Part shown: one piece after another, positions 21,714-32,744 of the stretch
Layout of the letters: each line of letters opens with the position of its first letter
Numbering within the stretch: the stretch's first letter is position 1
From: Limnanthes douglasii subsp. nivea
Taxonomy: Eukaryota > Streptophyta > Magnoliopsida > Brassicales > Limnanthaceae
Reading direction: 5' to 3'
DNA length: 64,000 nt
Assembly: GCA_036936605.1 (NCBI GenBank)
Contig: JAUPFV010000005.1
Coordinates: forward strand, 58,114,742-58,178,741
Notes under the pieces: generated by a model
What the model was told of the DNA's origin: nothing
Database searches by the model: none
The model's input: the letters and a program-made list of their open reading frames with translations, nothing else
Program-made: the position numbers and the translations under genes

Positions 21714-24700
21714 TCACAAAGGTGATAAGAACTTTATTCTTTCAACAACCATATAAAGTCCTTCATAATTTGGGGACATTTTACCAGTGCTCTTTTCTTT
21801 ATTATGGAGGAATACTTTTCTTAATACTTTATCACCTACCTTGAAATCCCTCATTTTCACCCTCAAGTTATATCTATTCCTTATAAGTGTTTGATAATGA
21901 ATTACATTTAAATGTGCTCGAACTCTTTTCTCTTTAGTCAAAACAAAACTTGTTCTTTTAGCTTCATCATTCAAGTCCTCGGAATATTGAGTTATCCTAA
22001 AAGAAGGCATGGTAGATTCCACATGACTAACATAATCATTTCCATATGCCAAAGCAAAGCAGGTTTGTTTAGTAGACTCCCTAGAGGTTGTTCGATAAGC
22101 CCACAATACCTCCTATAAGTAATTAGGCCATTTTCCTATTGCTCATGTCAGATTATTCTTCAAAACTTCTAAAATAGATCTGTTTGTCACCTCACTTGTC
22201 TATATTCTTGGTGATGAAAAGGTGTAGAAAAACATTGTTTGAATTAAGGACCATTGTTTGGAGTAATTCTTTGAGGAAATCCAAAATGACAAAAAATACT
22301 ATTTACAATGAATTTAATCACACCCTTAGCTTTTGTTTTGGATAATGGTTTCGCTTCGGCCCACTTTGTAAAACAGTACACTGCTACAATTATCATTTGT
22401 CGTCCTCTAGAGGCCATCAACAAAGGTCCCATTAAATCTATTCCCCATCTATTAAACGGAACGACTTCGGTAATGGACATAAGTGGAAATATTAGTTTAT
22501 GAATAGAGTTAGCAAACCGTTGACAAGTATCACAACTTCGAACCAAATTTTTGGCATCGTTCATAATCGAGGGCCAATAAAACCCTGCAAGTAAAACTCG
22601 ACGAGTCAATTCCTTGAAACCACAATGCACTGATCCTTCTCCATCATGTATTTCTGATAAAACCTCTTGTGATTCTTGTCTGCTCAAACATCGCAATAAT
22701 GGCCTACTCAATGCTTTCTTATACAAAACTTCATCTAATACTATATAGCCATAAGCTTTGTTGCAATTTTTTGGCCAATTTCGCATATTCAAGCAGCTCT
22801 CCTCTAATGATAAAATTCAAAATATCAGTTCTCCAGCGCTTCGGACTGTATCTGAGGTGACAAACAGTTCCTCAATATGTTTATACTGATCTTAATAGGT
22901 TAAAATTGATGGAATTTCTTATAATAAAATCCAAGGATATTCTTCCTTGTATGCAACAGTTGCTAAAGAATCAGCTACCATGTTACTCCCTCGATTTATA
23001 TGGTCCACAAAAACATGATCAAATAAAAGCATCAGATTTCGAAGGTCTCGAAAATACTAAATTAAATGGTCCTTTTTTGCTTCGGAAACTCCAAACACTT
23101 GATTTCCTACTAATTGAGAATCTGTCTATAATCGTACTGAAGTTGCACCGCATATATTCGCAAGTCTCAATCTAGCTAATGCAGCTTTGTATTCAACTTC
23201 ATTATTCGACGCGTGGAAACCAAATTTGATAGATTGAAGCATTGTTTCCCTAGATGAAGCAACTAATTGAACTCCAGCAATGCGTTCCAAAATACTAGAA
23301 CCTCCATCGGTTCGCACAATTCATATCAAATTAACTGGAAATATGTCTTTGCTAACTTCTTTATTTGATCTGCTTGAATAAAATTCAACAAGGAAATCTG
23401 GCAAACTTTGTGCTTTAATTGTTGTTCGACGCAAAAAAAATAATGTCAAAATCCCCTAATTCCACTGACCACTTTGTCATTCTCCGTGAAATATCAAGAA
23501 ATTACAAAATATTCTTTAATGTAAATAAGGTTCGAACTTCGATGGTCTGAGCCTGAAAATAATAACGCATTTTTCTAGCAGCCACCACCAATGCCAATGC
23601 CAATTTTTCGAGCTTCAATTACCTATTTTTTGTTGCCATCAAACTTTTGTTGACATAATACACCGACTTCAAAATTCCTGAATCTTGAGTTATAAACACT
23701 ACACTCACTGCAAAATTCGATACCGCGATGTATAAAAAACATTTTCTCCACTTCGAGTCTTATATAATATTTATGGTGATGATAACAAATCCTTGATGCT
23801 TGTGAAAGCTACTTCACAATCCAAAGTCTATTCAAACTTCTTTGGTCTTCGTAACACTTGAAAGAATGGGAAACATTTGTCATAAAATCTAGAAATAAAT
23901 CTGTTAAGTGTTGGTAACATTCGTGTCAAAATTTGCACCTCTTTGATAGTTCCAGGCGATTTCATAGATACTACAGCTTTTAACTGCTTTGGGTCAGCTT
24001 CTATCCCTTTTTAACTGATAACATAACCCAATAATTTCCTTGATTAAACTCCAAAAGTACATTTTTCTTGATTCAACTTCAACCTTATTGCCCTTAAATT
24101 CACAAATATCTCCTCTAAATCCTCCAAGTGTGCATCGTTTGTTAAGATTTTTACCACCATATCGTTGATGTATACCTCCATGTTTTTTCTGATTTAAGAA
24201 GAAAATTCCGTATTCATTAATCTCTGGTATGTGGCCCCAACATTTTTTAATCCAAAAGCCATAACTCTAGAAGAATGCAAGCCTCTATATGTGACGAAGG
24301 TGGTACATAAGTGATCCTTTGGATCAATTTTAATTTGATTATAACCTACAAAAACATCCATAAAGGTTAATATTTTATTTCCAGAAGTGGAATCAATCAA
24401 CTAGTCTATTCGAGGAACGACAAATGGATCTTTAGGACATGCTTGATTTAAGTCTTTAAAATCAACACATATTGTCCACTTCCCATTCTTCTTCTTTACT
24501 AGCACTCGGTTTTTCGTCCATAAAGGATACTGCGACTCCGTTATATATTCTTACTTCGACATGTGATCCACTTCGGAAACAATAAACTCTGCTTTCTCAA
24601 ATGCCCACCTTCTTTGTATAACAGGTTTCACCTTTGGATTTATAGCTAGTTTGTGGTAATTTACTTCAATTGGTACTCCAATCACATCCTTTGTTTTCCA

Positions 24701-24900
24701 AGAAAAAACATCCAGATTATGAGATAAAATGTAAGATTTTTTGACGTAGAATTGGGGTCAGTAAGATTCCTATTCGAAGTACTCTTCTCTCAAGAAGTGT
24801 ACATTCCTATATTTCTTCACTCAATATCAATGACCATGGGGTTTCTCTCGGATCGCCAATTATTTCTTCAGAATCTGAGGTCAACCCCCATGACTGTTAT
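21714..24900 (-). pseudogene. Ty3/gypsy pol of G2 (RT, RNase H, integrase)
   Basis: Reading leftward: reverse transcriptase with GNKILTFMDVFVGYNQIKID and FGLKNVGATYQRLMN (24400-24194), then YIND at about 24174-24161 in place of YVDD, so one catalytic Asp is lost; RNase H with SNNEVEYKAALARLRLA (about 23200); integrase with HCGFKELTRRVLLAGFYWPS, CDTCQR, WGIDLMGP and ITPNNGP, where the family has an acidic residue and DNG (22792-22244); then the C-terminal region FKVGDKVLRKV and PNYEGLYMV (21860-21760). The products would copy and integrate the element. Many stops; dead. No chromodomain seen, in line with Tat-type elements. The protease is not clearly visible. Confidence 0.88.
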
Positions 24901-24989
24901 TCATTCATTATATCACCACTGCTAGATCCTCGAATTCGAAGCGCAGTGGCGTAGTGTTCCCTTGCAACCTTTTGGTCGCTCCGCCCTAT

Positions 24990-26212
24990 TAAATTGGCAA
25001 GATGGAGCTTGGTTCAATTATCCTCCAGTTTGAGGTGGTAGGTTGTTGTTCATCGGGCGTGCTTGCTTGGAAGAATTTGAAGATTTACCCTGGTTATGTG
25101 GCACTTGCCAAGAACTATTCAGACCGGTATTTGTTACCTCTTGAACCATTGTTGATTCTTCAACCTTGATTTGGTCCTCAAGTTGAGCCATCAAAGCTCC
25201 ACAAGTTAAGGCTCTCTTTTTTGTTTCATTAGCTAAATCTCCTGGTAGCAGTCCCAGGCGAAAAGCTGCCATTGCCACAAGTTCTTAACAATTATTTGGA
25301 CTCGATTTTGTTAAGACAAAATGCTTCATACAATCTTTCAGCTTTTCTCCAACTGCTTACCTGCATGGGATGATTGTATCTCAATTTTCTCTCATCTTCT
25401 TACTCCTCACGAACTATCTTCGAAAGGTAGTGTAAAAGTCTCTGAAATTTAAAATGGACCCCCTCGGGATTCGGTTGTACCATTTCAAAGCTGTTCCCTT
25501 GAAAGATTATGAAAACTCCTAACACACTAGCCTCTCATCATCCTCAAAATTCTTCATGTAATTCTTAAGTTGTTCGATGTGATCGTTTGGGTCTTGTATC
25601 CCATTAAACTTCTCTACTTTCAAAATATCGCATTGCTTCGGAAGGGTGATTGATCTTATCTTATTTGTAAATGGAGAACTCATCCAATCAACACCTTGAA
25701 CATACTAGTCCTCAACTCCCATCACTTCATACAAATTACGATCATCCCCATTTACGAGGTTGATAGTTCTCTTTTTCCAAAGATCCTATATATATTTTAA
25801 AGCTAAATCCTGAGCTTTCAACTTCCTCGTCGCTAGATGTGACATACCTCTATTTATCTTTCTTTTCCTTTCGAAAAGACTGACGCTCTTTTGTCGCTTC
25901 AGACCGTGCCCTTTTCTTCTCACTTCTAATATGAGGATCAGTATAATATCTATCAGATTGACCACATATATTGTTTTGGTCATTAACTTGTCTCACCTCG
26001 GATTTCAGCCTAATTGACTAAATTGTATGCTCTCTTTGATCATATTTCTCGTTCAGAGCATTTATCTTATCTAGAATCTGATTCATTCGCAACTCTATCT
26101 CAGATTGAGTCTGATGAATCGGACTAGATCCTTTTTTACTATCATCTTTCATTTGTAAATCCTTTTTCAGTCTTTCGACTGATCGAACTAGGGGGTCGTT
26201 TTCTTGATTCAT
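24990..26212 (-). pseudogene. Ty3/gypsy gag of G2
   Basis: The ATG at 26212 is the first after the primer-binding site. The frame gives MNQENDPLVRSVERLKKDLQ and a helical, charged N-terminus, then an Arg/Lys/Ser-rich segment (25983-25786), and near the end FRLGLLPGDLANETKKRALT with AQLEDQIKVEE (25270-25150), typical of the gag capsid region of plant gypsy elements. Expected role: coat of virus-like particles. Stops at about 26018, 25786 and others interrupt it. No zinc knuckle seen. Confidence 0.75.
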
Positions 26213-26275
26213 TGTAAAGTTTTACTATTTTTTTAAAGGTTTGTAAAGTAAGCTAGGAACGAGTCATTGATGAGG

Positions 26276-26293
26276 TCCCCAGTGAAGTCGACA
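26276..26293 (-). promoter_or_regulatory. Primer-binding site of G2
   Basis: On minus, TGTCGACTTCACTGGGGA, six bases inside the 5' LTR edge at 26300. It resembles the TGGCGACTC...CTGGGGA-type primer site of Tat-lineage gypsy elements with a G-to-T change. The lineage assignment rests partly on this. Confidence 0.6.
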
Positions 26294-26299
26294 ATTTCG

Positions 26300-26616
26300 T
26301 TAGTTTCAATACTTAGATTGCCTAAGTAAATTGAGAGAAGTCAGATTATAGAGAGAAAAATAGGTTTTAGAGAGAAAAAATTAGATTGTAAAAATTATCT
26401 ATCTCAAAAAACCAACCCCTTTATTAGATCAACCTTGGCCTTTATATAGAGGCGCAATGACTTAGCTCTCAATCGATAACAGTTACATAAAAGGGATAAT
26501 TACACGCTAGTCCCTGATTAAAATACATATTTTTAAATTCTTCCTCTAACTTTATAATCTGTTATAAGAAGTTTTATTCTTTACATTTCAATCCTCAAAG
26601 TTCAATTTCCTTATGA
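26300..26616 (-). mobile_element. 5' LTR of G2, 317 bp
   Basis: Aligns over its full length with 48172-48488 and 57047-57363, which are also exactly 317 bp. Ends here are TTAGTTTCAATAC and TTATGA against TGAGTTTGATTAC and GTATCA in the U copies, so both terminal dinucleotides are mutated. On minus it has TATATAAAG (26448-26440) and AATAAAG about 20 bases on, a compact promoter and polyadenylation arrangement. Confidence 0.85.
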
Positions 26617-27019
26617 ATTTCTTGCTTCGTTACTTTTTTTAAACTGCCACGTCGAACTAAATCCAATTTGGATGGGAAACGTTGTAAATATAGTCATTTA
26701 ATGTTAAGTCTATCTTTACACTTTAAAATTGATATTTTATATTTTTATTTATATTTTTTCTAACTTTTTTGTATTTAGTTTTACTTTAAAAACAAAGTAT
26801 ATTTAAACATTAGATACTTTATTTTTTAAAAAAATAAAAATGTTTCTCTTAGATCTTGAGTAACGATCATTTTAATTCATTATTTAATGGTACCTTCCAT
26901 ATTTTCTTACCATTTTTGTTACAATGAATGGGGGCTTTATTCCTAGTTGAAAGATATAACTTACCATGAGTAACTTCAACTCTCTCTAAAATAGGAGGGG
27001 GTTGGAGATGAGCGGAAAA
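26617..27019. other. Unassigned spacer right of the G2 LTR
   Basis: AT-rich sequence without recognisable coding or structural signal. The first five bases (ATTTC) do not match the flank of the U-copy LTRs, as expected if those are not the partner LTR in place. Confidence 0.4.
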
Positions 27020-28560
27020 CTGCTCTCATGTTAGCTCATACTCCGTGTTAGTCCTCCAAAGATGACTTCGAGAAAAGTTAACAGGAGTGAAGCATTATTG
27101 GAAGTTGTTGAACCACTTCACATCTTCTTACAAATTCAGCTTGTTAAAAGTAACCTTTGCCCAAATGATGCATATGGGGCTTCAAAGTGGATTTTAAAGG
27201 GAAGAAGTTACAAATAGGTAATAAAATATTTAGACAAAAGGATACAAGTTTGAAAAGGTTTACTTGTACTATTCTAGAATCTGGTGAGCTGACTTGGATT
27301 ACCTTGGGAGGTGATTTTCTTACAATTCTCCCATCACCACTGATGAAGAATAATTGTATCTTACATAGTTTATCCGCCTTCAGAAGATCATCCACCACCT
27401 TGTAATCATTCTTAATATGGAAATAGTAAAAGAGAATTTGAGAGTTGTAAGACAAACCCGCAATAGCAGCAAGTTGTTTCATTGGAATCAAAATTTTAGA
27501 TAGTCTAAATGCGACGATGCATGTCATTAATGTGAAACATGCGTCCAGACTAGTCTGCTTAGACATAATTCTACGAAACTGACTACTTTACAATCTTTAG
27601 GTCCAAGGAAAACGGAAGGCCACATCTGCATAAACCACTATCTATCTAGACTCACAGCTTATCGGAGTCTCTCCGGGTTTAGGAAGCATAACCTTAACCA
27701 TTACGGGGAACCCCCACTTAGGGCGAACAACTTCTAGCTCTCTTTGATGGAAATAAATTTAAAGGATCTTATCTAGAGCCAAAATATGTTAAACACTTAC
27801 CTTTGCAAAGTTAGGCCCGACATGTCTGACCAAAGAGAGTGGAAGTGATTCAGATCTTTTTCCGGGTCTCTACCTTTTCCCTTGCCACATTTATTATATT
27901 TGTTCTTTGAAGCTTTCTTTTTAACTAGCCTCGAAGTCTCCACGGTTTGACCAGATCTCTCAAGGGGATAATCTTCACTAATGTCCTCCATGTTTTCTTC
28001 CATTACCCTCGGATCAGATACTCAAGGTTCAATAAGTTGAGCGCTAACTTTCTTATGTTTATTTGGTGGTTGAGGAAGAGCTTAGTTAGATAGAGAAGGT
28101 TTAGTTTGTTGGGAAGTAGGGATCTCCTCTCTATTCGGATTTTGGAAAGAAGTATAAATGGTAGTTGTCTGTAGCAGTGCTGACCTAGGGTCCTCGGATG
28201 GTTTAAACTTGATTTTTGATTGTCTAGTTAACCTGCGTCTAGTGTTCTCGTCGGAATTAGAACCCATAGCTTTGAAGATTGAAGGAATCCAATTACTTGT
28301 GGCTACTTGAAATTGGGATGGCTTTGGTAAATAGTTGTGTAAGGTGAACGATTGGGCAGTCAAAGAAGGCTCAGAGGGAATACTACGCATGTTGTAAGGA
28401 TAGACGTCTCCATACTTAGGTGACTGAGTTACTACAAATGTACATGAGGAGACAGGTAGCCCAATAGTATTTCTAGATTTTTTCTTCTCTTCGTCTAACT
28501 TTGATAAATTTAATTAACCTCCTTCAATAGATGTGTTTCTGGCGGTGAACATACAAATTC
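27020..28560 (-). pseudogene. Third gypsy aORF, truncated at its 3' end
   Basis: On minus it starts near 28540 with MFTARNTSIEGG, matching the MYTAKNTLIKGG start in the array. Then NLSKLDEEKKKS, YPYNMRSIPSEPSLTAQ, a basic segment with RLVKKKASKNKYNKCGKGKG (27900), LSKILIPMKQLAAIAGLS and FYYFHIKNDYKVVDDLLKA (27490-27370), and ISGDGRIVRKSPPKV (27310). A gap of about 76 bp at 27187-27263 sits at the conserved intron position, with GTAAAC kept at the 5' side and the 3' AG lost. The 3' exon fades near 27020. No pol of this element is adjacent; G2 lies where it would be expected. Role unknown. Confidence 0.7.
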
Positions 28561-28689
28561 CAGAATGTTGTCGGAAACAAGTTTTGCGGTGGTTGAAACT
28601 GTGGAGGAAAAAAGAATATCACCCGTGGATAATTAAAAATCAATTGCAAATAGCAGTTTTTCTCTCGATGGTGTAGGTTTTCTCGCTCT

Positions 28690-30082
28690 TAAAATTTATA
28701 ATGTTGGAAAATAAGAGAATATGTTATAAAGAAGTTGAAAAATACTCTTGAGTACACTACTAGAGAATTGGAAGTGCTACTACCAGCTATAAGCTCTATA
28801 AAATTGGAAACATTTTTGCTTGATTGACTCGTCTCACCTAGGGTAAAAACCATTTGTGCCTCCAATGAAGTAATGACACATGTCATAAGGTACAAATGGA
28901 AAAAAACTGCAACTTTGGGAAATAACTATCTTCAATAAGTCAAAAGGTCGACTATAGCAATAATACATACAATAATTTGGTTGAATATCTGGTCTACTAC
29001 TACCTTTACCATCTTCCAACAGACATCACTTTTGACAATAACATCCTAGTATCTTATAAGCCAGCCACAATGTCCCCACACTCTCTTTAACTTTTTTCTT
29101 TTTCACAAACAATATATCACAAGAATTGACAAACACATATGTGCATATGTATCTGAAAAAATACCATTTCTCTTGCGGAAACCAATACTTACAGATGAAC
29201 CTCTTGTAGCCATTAAGGGTCATAATTCAAAGGACAATCGGGCAAGTAATTCCCAATTCACGACATCATTCACAAAATTTAATAAAATGTTAGCGTCGTA
29301 AAACCGTTGAGTAATAATCTGATGTTCTACTGTATCAATCTATAAAAAAAGAAAATAATTTTTTTTTTCAGAAAGTAAAATATTTACTTACAATTCAAAT
29401 GTGTAACACAATTCATGAGTCTAAAATTATAAAGCAAAATAATGAAGCAAATACAATATAAGTAGGCTAATGAGCTACATATCTTATGCTTCAAATAAGA
29501 TATATCACTACGGTAAGACTCTTTTGATGTGAGACCATTATCTTCATGTGAGTGAGCTATATAAACAAAACACATAAACAAAATCGATAAGCCAATCCAT
29601 AATTATACAAACACAAAAATTAGTAACAATATAGCCATCGAGAGAAACGAACAATGACATAAAGCTTACTGGGGTAACCAACAACGCTAATGCCAAAGTA
29701 ATGACCATATTGGATCTCATATGGTTACCAAATCAAGAGTGCAATCGAATCCACCAGAGACCTACTCGAACTTATCTAGTCTATCAGGAGGATCACCTCG
29801 AATCGCTAGTACATTCTTGATCTTATTCAAGTTTATAGTCTCGAGAGCGTGATCAATCTTCTCAATCAATATCTTGATGTAGGTGAGATGCATCATAGTC
29901 TCGATGCAGAAAATATTCTTTATCTTGTTGTCAATGTCATGAGTTAGATCACTAGTAGGTCTAGCGGCATATCAAATGATGCCTCAGAAAGTAGGATTGT
30001 TTTATATCATTTGATTCATTCTACCAAATATCTTGTCGACTCCATCTTCTGTTTTAAGAGATAAAAACTCGAAGGATAATGT
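28690..30082 (-). pseudogene. MTHFR pseudogene with introns, minus strand
   Basis: The most complete MTHFR remnant here. Exon A (30082-29655): SFEFLSLKTEDGVDKIF, CIETMMHLTYIKILIEKIDH, ALETINLNKIKNVLAIRGDP, GGFDCTLDLVT, then YGHYFGISVVGYP; all follow the catalytic barrel of methylenetetrahydrofolate reductase, including the conserved ALRGDPP segment. Exon B (29569-29495): EDNGLTSKESYRSDISYLKH. Exon C (29330-29165): QIITQRFYDANILLNFVNDV and NGYKRFICKYW. Introns begin GTAAG and GTATT and end TATAG. Stops after QMI and in exon C make it dead. Sequence from about 29150 to 28690 is shared with U1 (47400-47850) but I cannot match it to MTHFR. Lacks the 5' start and the C-terminal regulatory half. 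Confidence 0.85.
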
Positions 30083-30119
30083 TGTGGAAAATCTAACAAT
30101 GAAAGACCAGTTGGTAAAA

Positions 30120-31560
30120 TACTTAAGGGTGTTAAAATAAGTTTATACAGGTTTTAAATATGTTAAATACAAACATGTGCAAAGATCAGAAAATTTGATG
30201 GTTGATTATGTGTCCACTATTGCATGTTCTGAAGCATACCCTTGGACTCTTGTACATGAATGTCCCTCTATAGCAACAAATCTTGAAATAAAAGTCGACA
30301 CTAAAGACAAATTTCCAAATATCAGCCATAGTGAGTCAAGAATGGAGATATGATATCCAAGAGTTTATTACTAATGGGATCCCACTCGAAGACGAAAGTT
30401 TATCAAAAAAATTAAAGTTCAAGGCACTTGGTTTCTTGGTTTCCTCTATAAAACAAATTTCAGTAAGCATTGACTACGTTTCCTCGGATCTAAAGAATCC
30501 CAAAAAAATTTGTCTGAGTTACTTGACGGGAAGGGTCGGGTCATTGTGGCTGGCTTTAACTCGAAGGGTATTATTGACAGGGTATTACTCGCCATCTATT
30601 ATGGAAGATTCTAAAGAGCTGGGTAGAATATGTGATATTTATCAAAGGTATGGAATTGCAATCCATGTGCTAGTAGTTTCGATGAAGTCAGTATCCGAAG
30701 CAATGCCCTTTGATAGATGGTGACTTGACTTGGTCATGCCACTTTCGGTGACTTCTAGTCTATCGAACTATTATCTTGGCAACTAATTTTTTTTTCCAAA
30801 TGGGTAGAAGATGCAACACTATCCGAATGACTTCCAAAACGGTAATTTAATTTAATATGTCCAATATATGTTGTAAGTTTGGAATTCCTAGACGTATAAC
30901 CACAAACAATGGTCATCAATTCGATAATAAAGACGTGGAGGTATTTTGTACATCAAGGGGAGTTCATCATTTCGTACCTTCACATTTTCCTCCCCAAGTC
31001 AATGGACAAGTAATTTGGCAAACCTAACTATTCTGGGTCTAAAAAATAATTTAGAATGAGCATCTGGTAAATACCCTAATTATCAAATCAAGAGGTACTC
31101 TAACCTTACTAAATTATTTCGTTTACTGCCACACAAGAATCTCAATTTCCCTTATTTTATAGAATGAATGCAATTTTACCCACATAAGCTACTCTTCCTT
31201 CTTTCAGGGTTCAAAATTATTCTGAAGAGGATCATGAAGATGCAATAAGAGCTCAGTTAGATCTGAGTGAAAAAAATAGAATAGAAGCTCATTTAAAATT
31301 CATTTACTAATAAGGTTTCATGAAATGTAAGTATGCATCTAAAGTTCAAAGAAGATACTTTGAAGTGAGGGACAAAGTTTTAATAAAAATGTTGTTACAC
31401 ACCAAAGAGAGGAAGTTTGGAAATTCTGCTCTAAACTGTGAAGGACCATACACTCTGTATGAGAAGATTAAGCAGGGAACGTAGATGCTAGTTGATCAGG
31501 AAGTCAATCCTTTAAGGTACTCATGGAATGTTAAACATCTAAGATTATATTTGGAATAGA
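30120..31560 (+). pseudogene. Ty3/gypsy element E2, RNase H tail and integrase
   Basis: Begins in the RNase H-integrase linker (SEAYPWTLVHE) and continues WRYDIQEFITNGIPLEDESL, the zinc-binding part with GSLWLALTRRVLLTGYYSPS and ICDIYQRYG, where the second zinc Cys is Tyr, and MPFDRW (30330-30723). Frames break after the catalytic-core start. The C-terminal domain reads in order at 31350-31558: FEVRDKVLIKM, EGPYTLYEKIK, then WNVKHLRLYLE and stop at 31558. It starts abruptly next to the MTHFR pseudogene, so RT and gag are missing. Same family as E1. Confidence 0.8.
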
Positions 31561-31689
31561 CTTATGTTGTAAATATTTAATTTTCTTTAATTCAATTAAA
31601 ATATTATGGGGCCTACTCTTTCCTACCCTAGTGGCGGAGGGAAGTTTTAAAAAGGTGTCTGAATCATTAATAATCCATTATCTTTGCCT

Positions 31690-32010
31690 TTGAAATTTTG
31701 TTTTAAATAATACAAGTTTTCATTGTCTTCGAATAGATTACCTTCGTATGGTCGATGTGTACCAAGTTTTTATTTCCTTCGAATGAATTACCTTTGAATG
31801 GTCCAAGTGTACCAAGTTTTCATTCCATTCGATGGACCACATGTACCAAGTTTTCATTGCATTTGATGGACCAGGTGTACCAAGTTTTCATTATCTTTGA
31901 ATGAATTACCTTCTAATGGCTCGTATTGCCCAAATTGTATTAAGTTTTTATTACCTTCGAATGAATTAACTTTGAATGACCCATTTGTTCCAAGTTTTGA
32001 TCACCATTGA
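31690..32010 (+). repeat. Degenerate minisatellite of E2
   Basis: Modules GTGTACCAAGTTTTCATTG and TTCGAATGAATTACCTT alternate at about 45-60 bp. Homologous to 596-790 of E1, with more copies. Confidence 0.85.
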
Positions 32011-32049
32011 TAAAATTTAATTTAATATGTTCGGATAAAAATGTAGGTG

Positions 32050-32052
<3 letters not shown>

Positions 32053-32109
<57 letters not shown>
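32053..32109. repeat. (AT)n microsatellite
   Basis: About 28 uninterrupted AT units inside the E2 3' spacer. At the equivalent place in E1 (about 838-852) there are only a few units. A minus-strand Tyr/Ile run is an artefact of this repeat. Confidence 0.98.
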
Positions 32110-32112
<3 letters not shown>

Positions 32113-32418
32113 GAAATAAGTTGATAAGAATAGAAGATAATATAAAGTGCCTTAGGTGATCCAATAACTTAAAAAAATATGATGAGAAGATTACAATATA
32201 CATTGGCCAAACCAAGGACTTGCAGAAACATATCCAATTAAAATAACAACATATTTATCACACATCAAAGGCTTACATTAAAATAGTTATATCAAAACAT
32301 ATTGGCCTCAGAGCTCATTCCCATAGGCTTTTCCTGCATTCTTTTCTTTTAAACTCTCACCATCAGATTTTTCTCCAATCCCATCATGAGAATCTTCCAC
32401 GAATGAATTATTAGATAG

Positions 32419-32610
32419 TAGGAGTCAGTAAAAACAAAAAGAAAACCGAACCGGCCAACCGAACAAAACTGAAATGGATCGGTTTGGTCAGTTTTTTGAA
32501 ACTAAATTTTGGGTTCTCAGTATATTTTCGGTTTTCCTGATTTAAACGATCGAAATGAAATAAGATGACCGAATTTGGTGAATATATAATATAATAGATA
32601 GAGTTTTATG
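32419..32610. mobile_element. Truncated copy of the hAT-like MITE in E2
   Basis: TAGGAGTCAG start with the same inner CCGGCCAACCGAACAAAAC as in E1 at 1160, preceded by the 8-mer TTAGATAG. The right half is gone. Sharing the insertion site with E1 shows the MITE entered before E1 and E2 separated. Confidence 0.8.
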
Positions 32611-32623
32611 ATATACTAACACG

Positions 32624-32743
32624 TCATTGCTTATGGCCTAGTGGTTTATACTGAAAATATCTAAAATCTTTTTGATCTTCACGTTAGGTTCAAATCCAAG
32701 TGGTTATTGAATCCTAGAGGTTGCAACCTGCATTTAATTTTTT
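32624..32743 (+). mobile_element. tRNA-derived SINE-like element
   Basis: Box A-like TGGCCTAGTGGTTTA at 32634 and box B GGTTCAAATCC at 32687-32697, about 40 bases apart, followed by a short body and a T-rich 3' end at 32743. It sits exactly between the broken MITE and the aORF remnant. Target duplications not seen. Different from the two SINEs in U1-U3. Confidence 0.65.
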
Positions 32744-32744
32744 C

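Noticed and set aside
31940..32215. 91-residue minus frame with a Tyr/Ile run
   Set aside because: It is only the (AT)n microsatellite read in frame.
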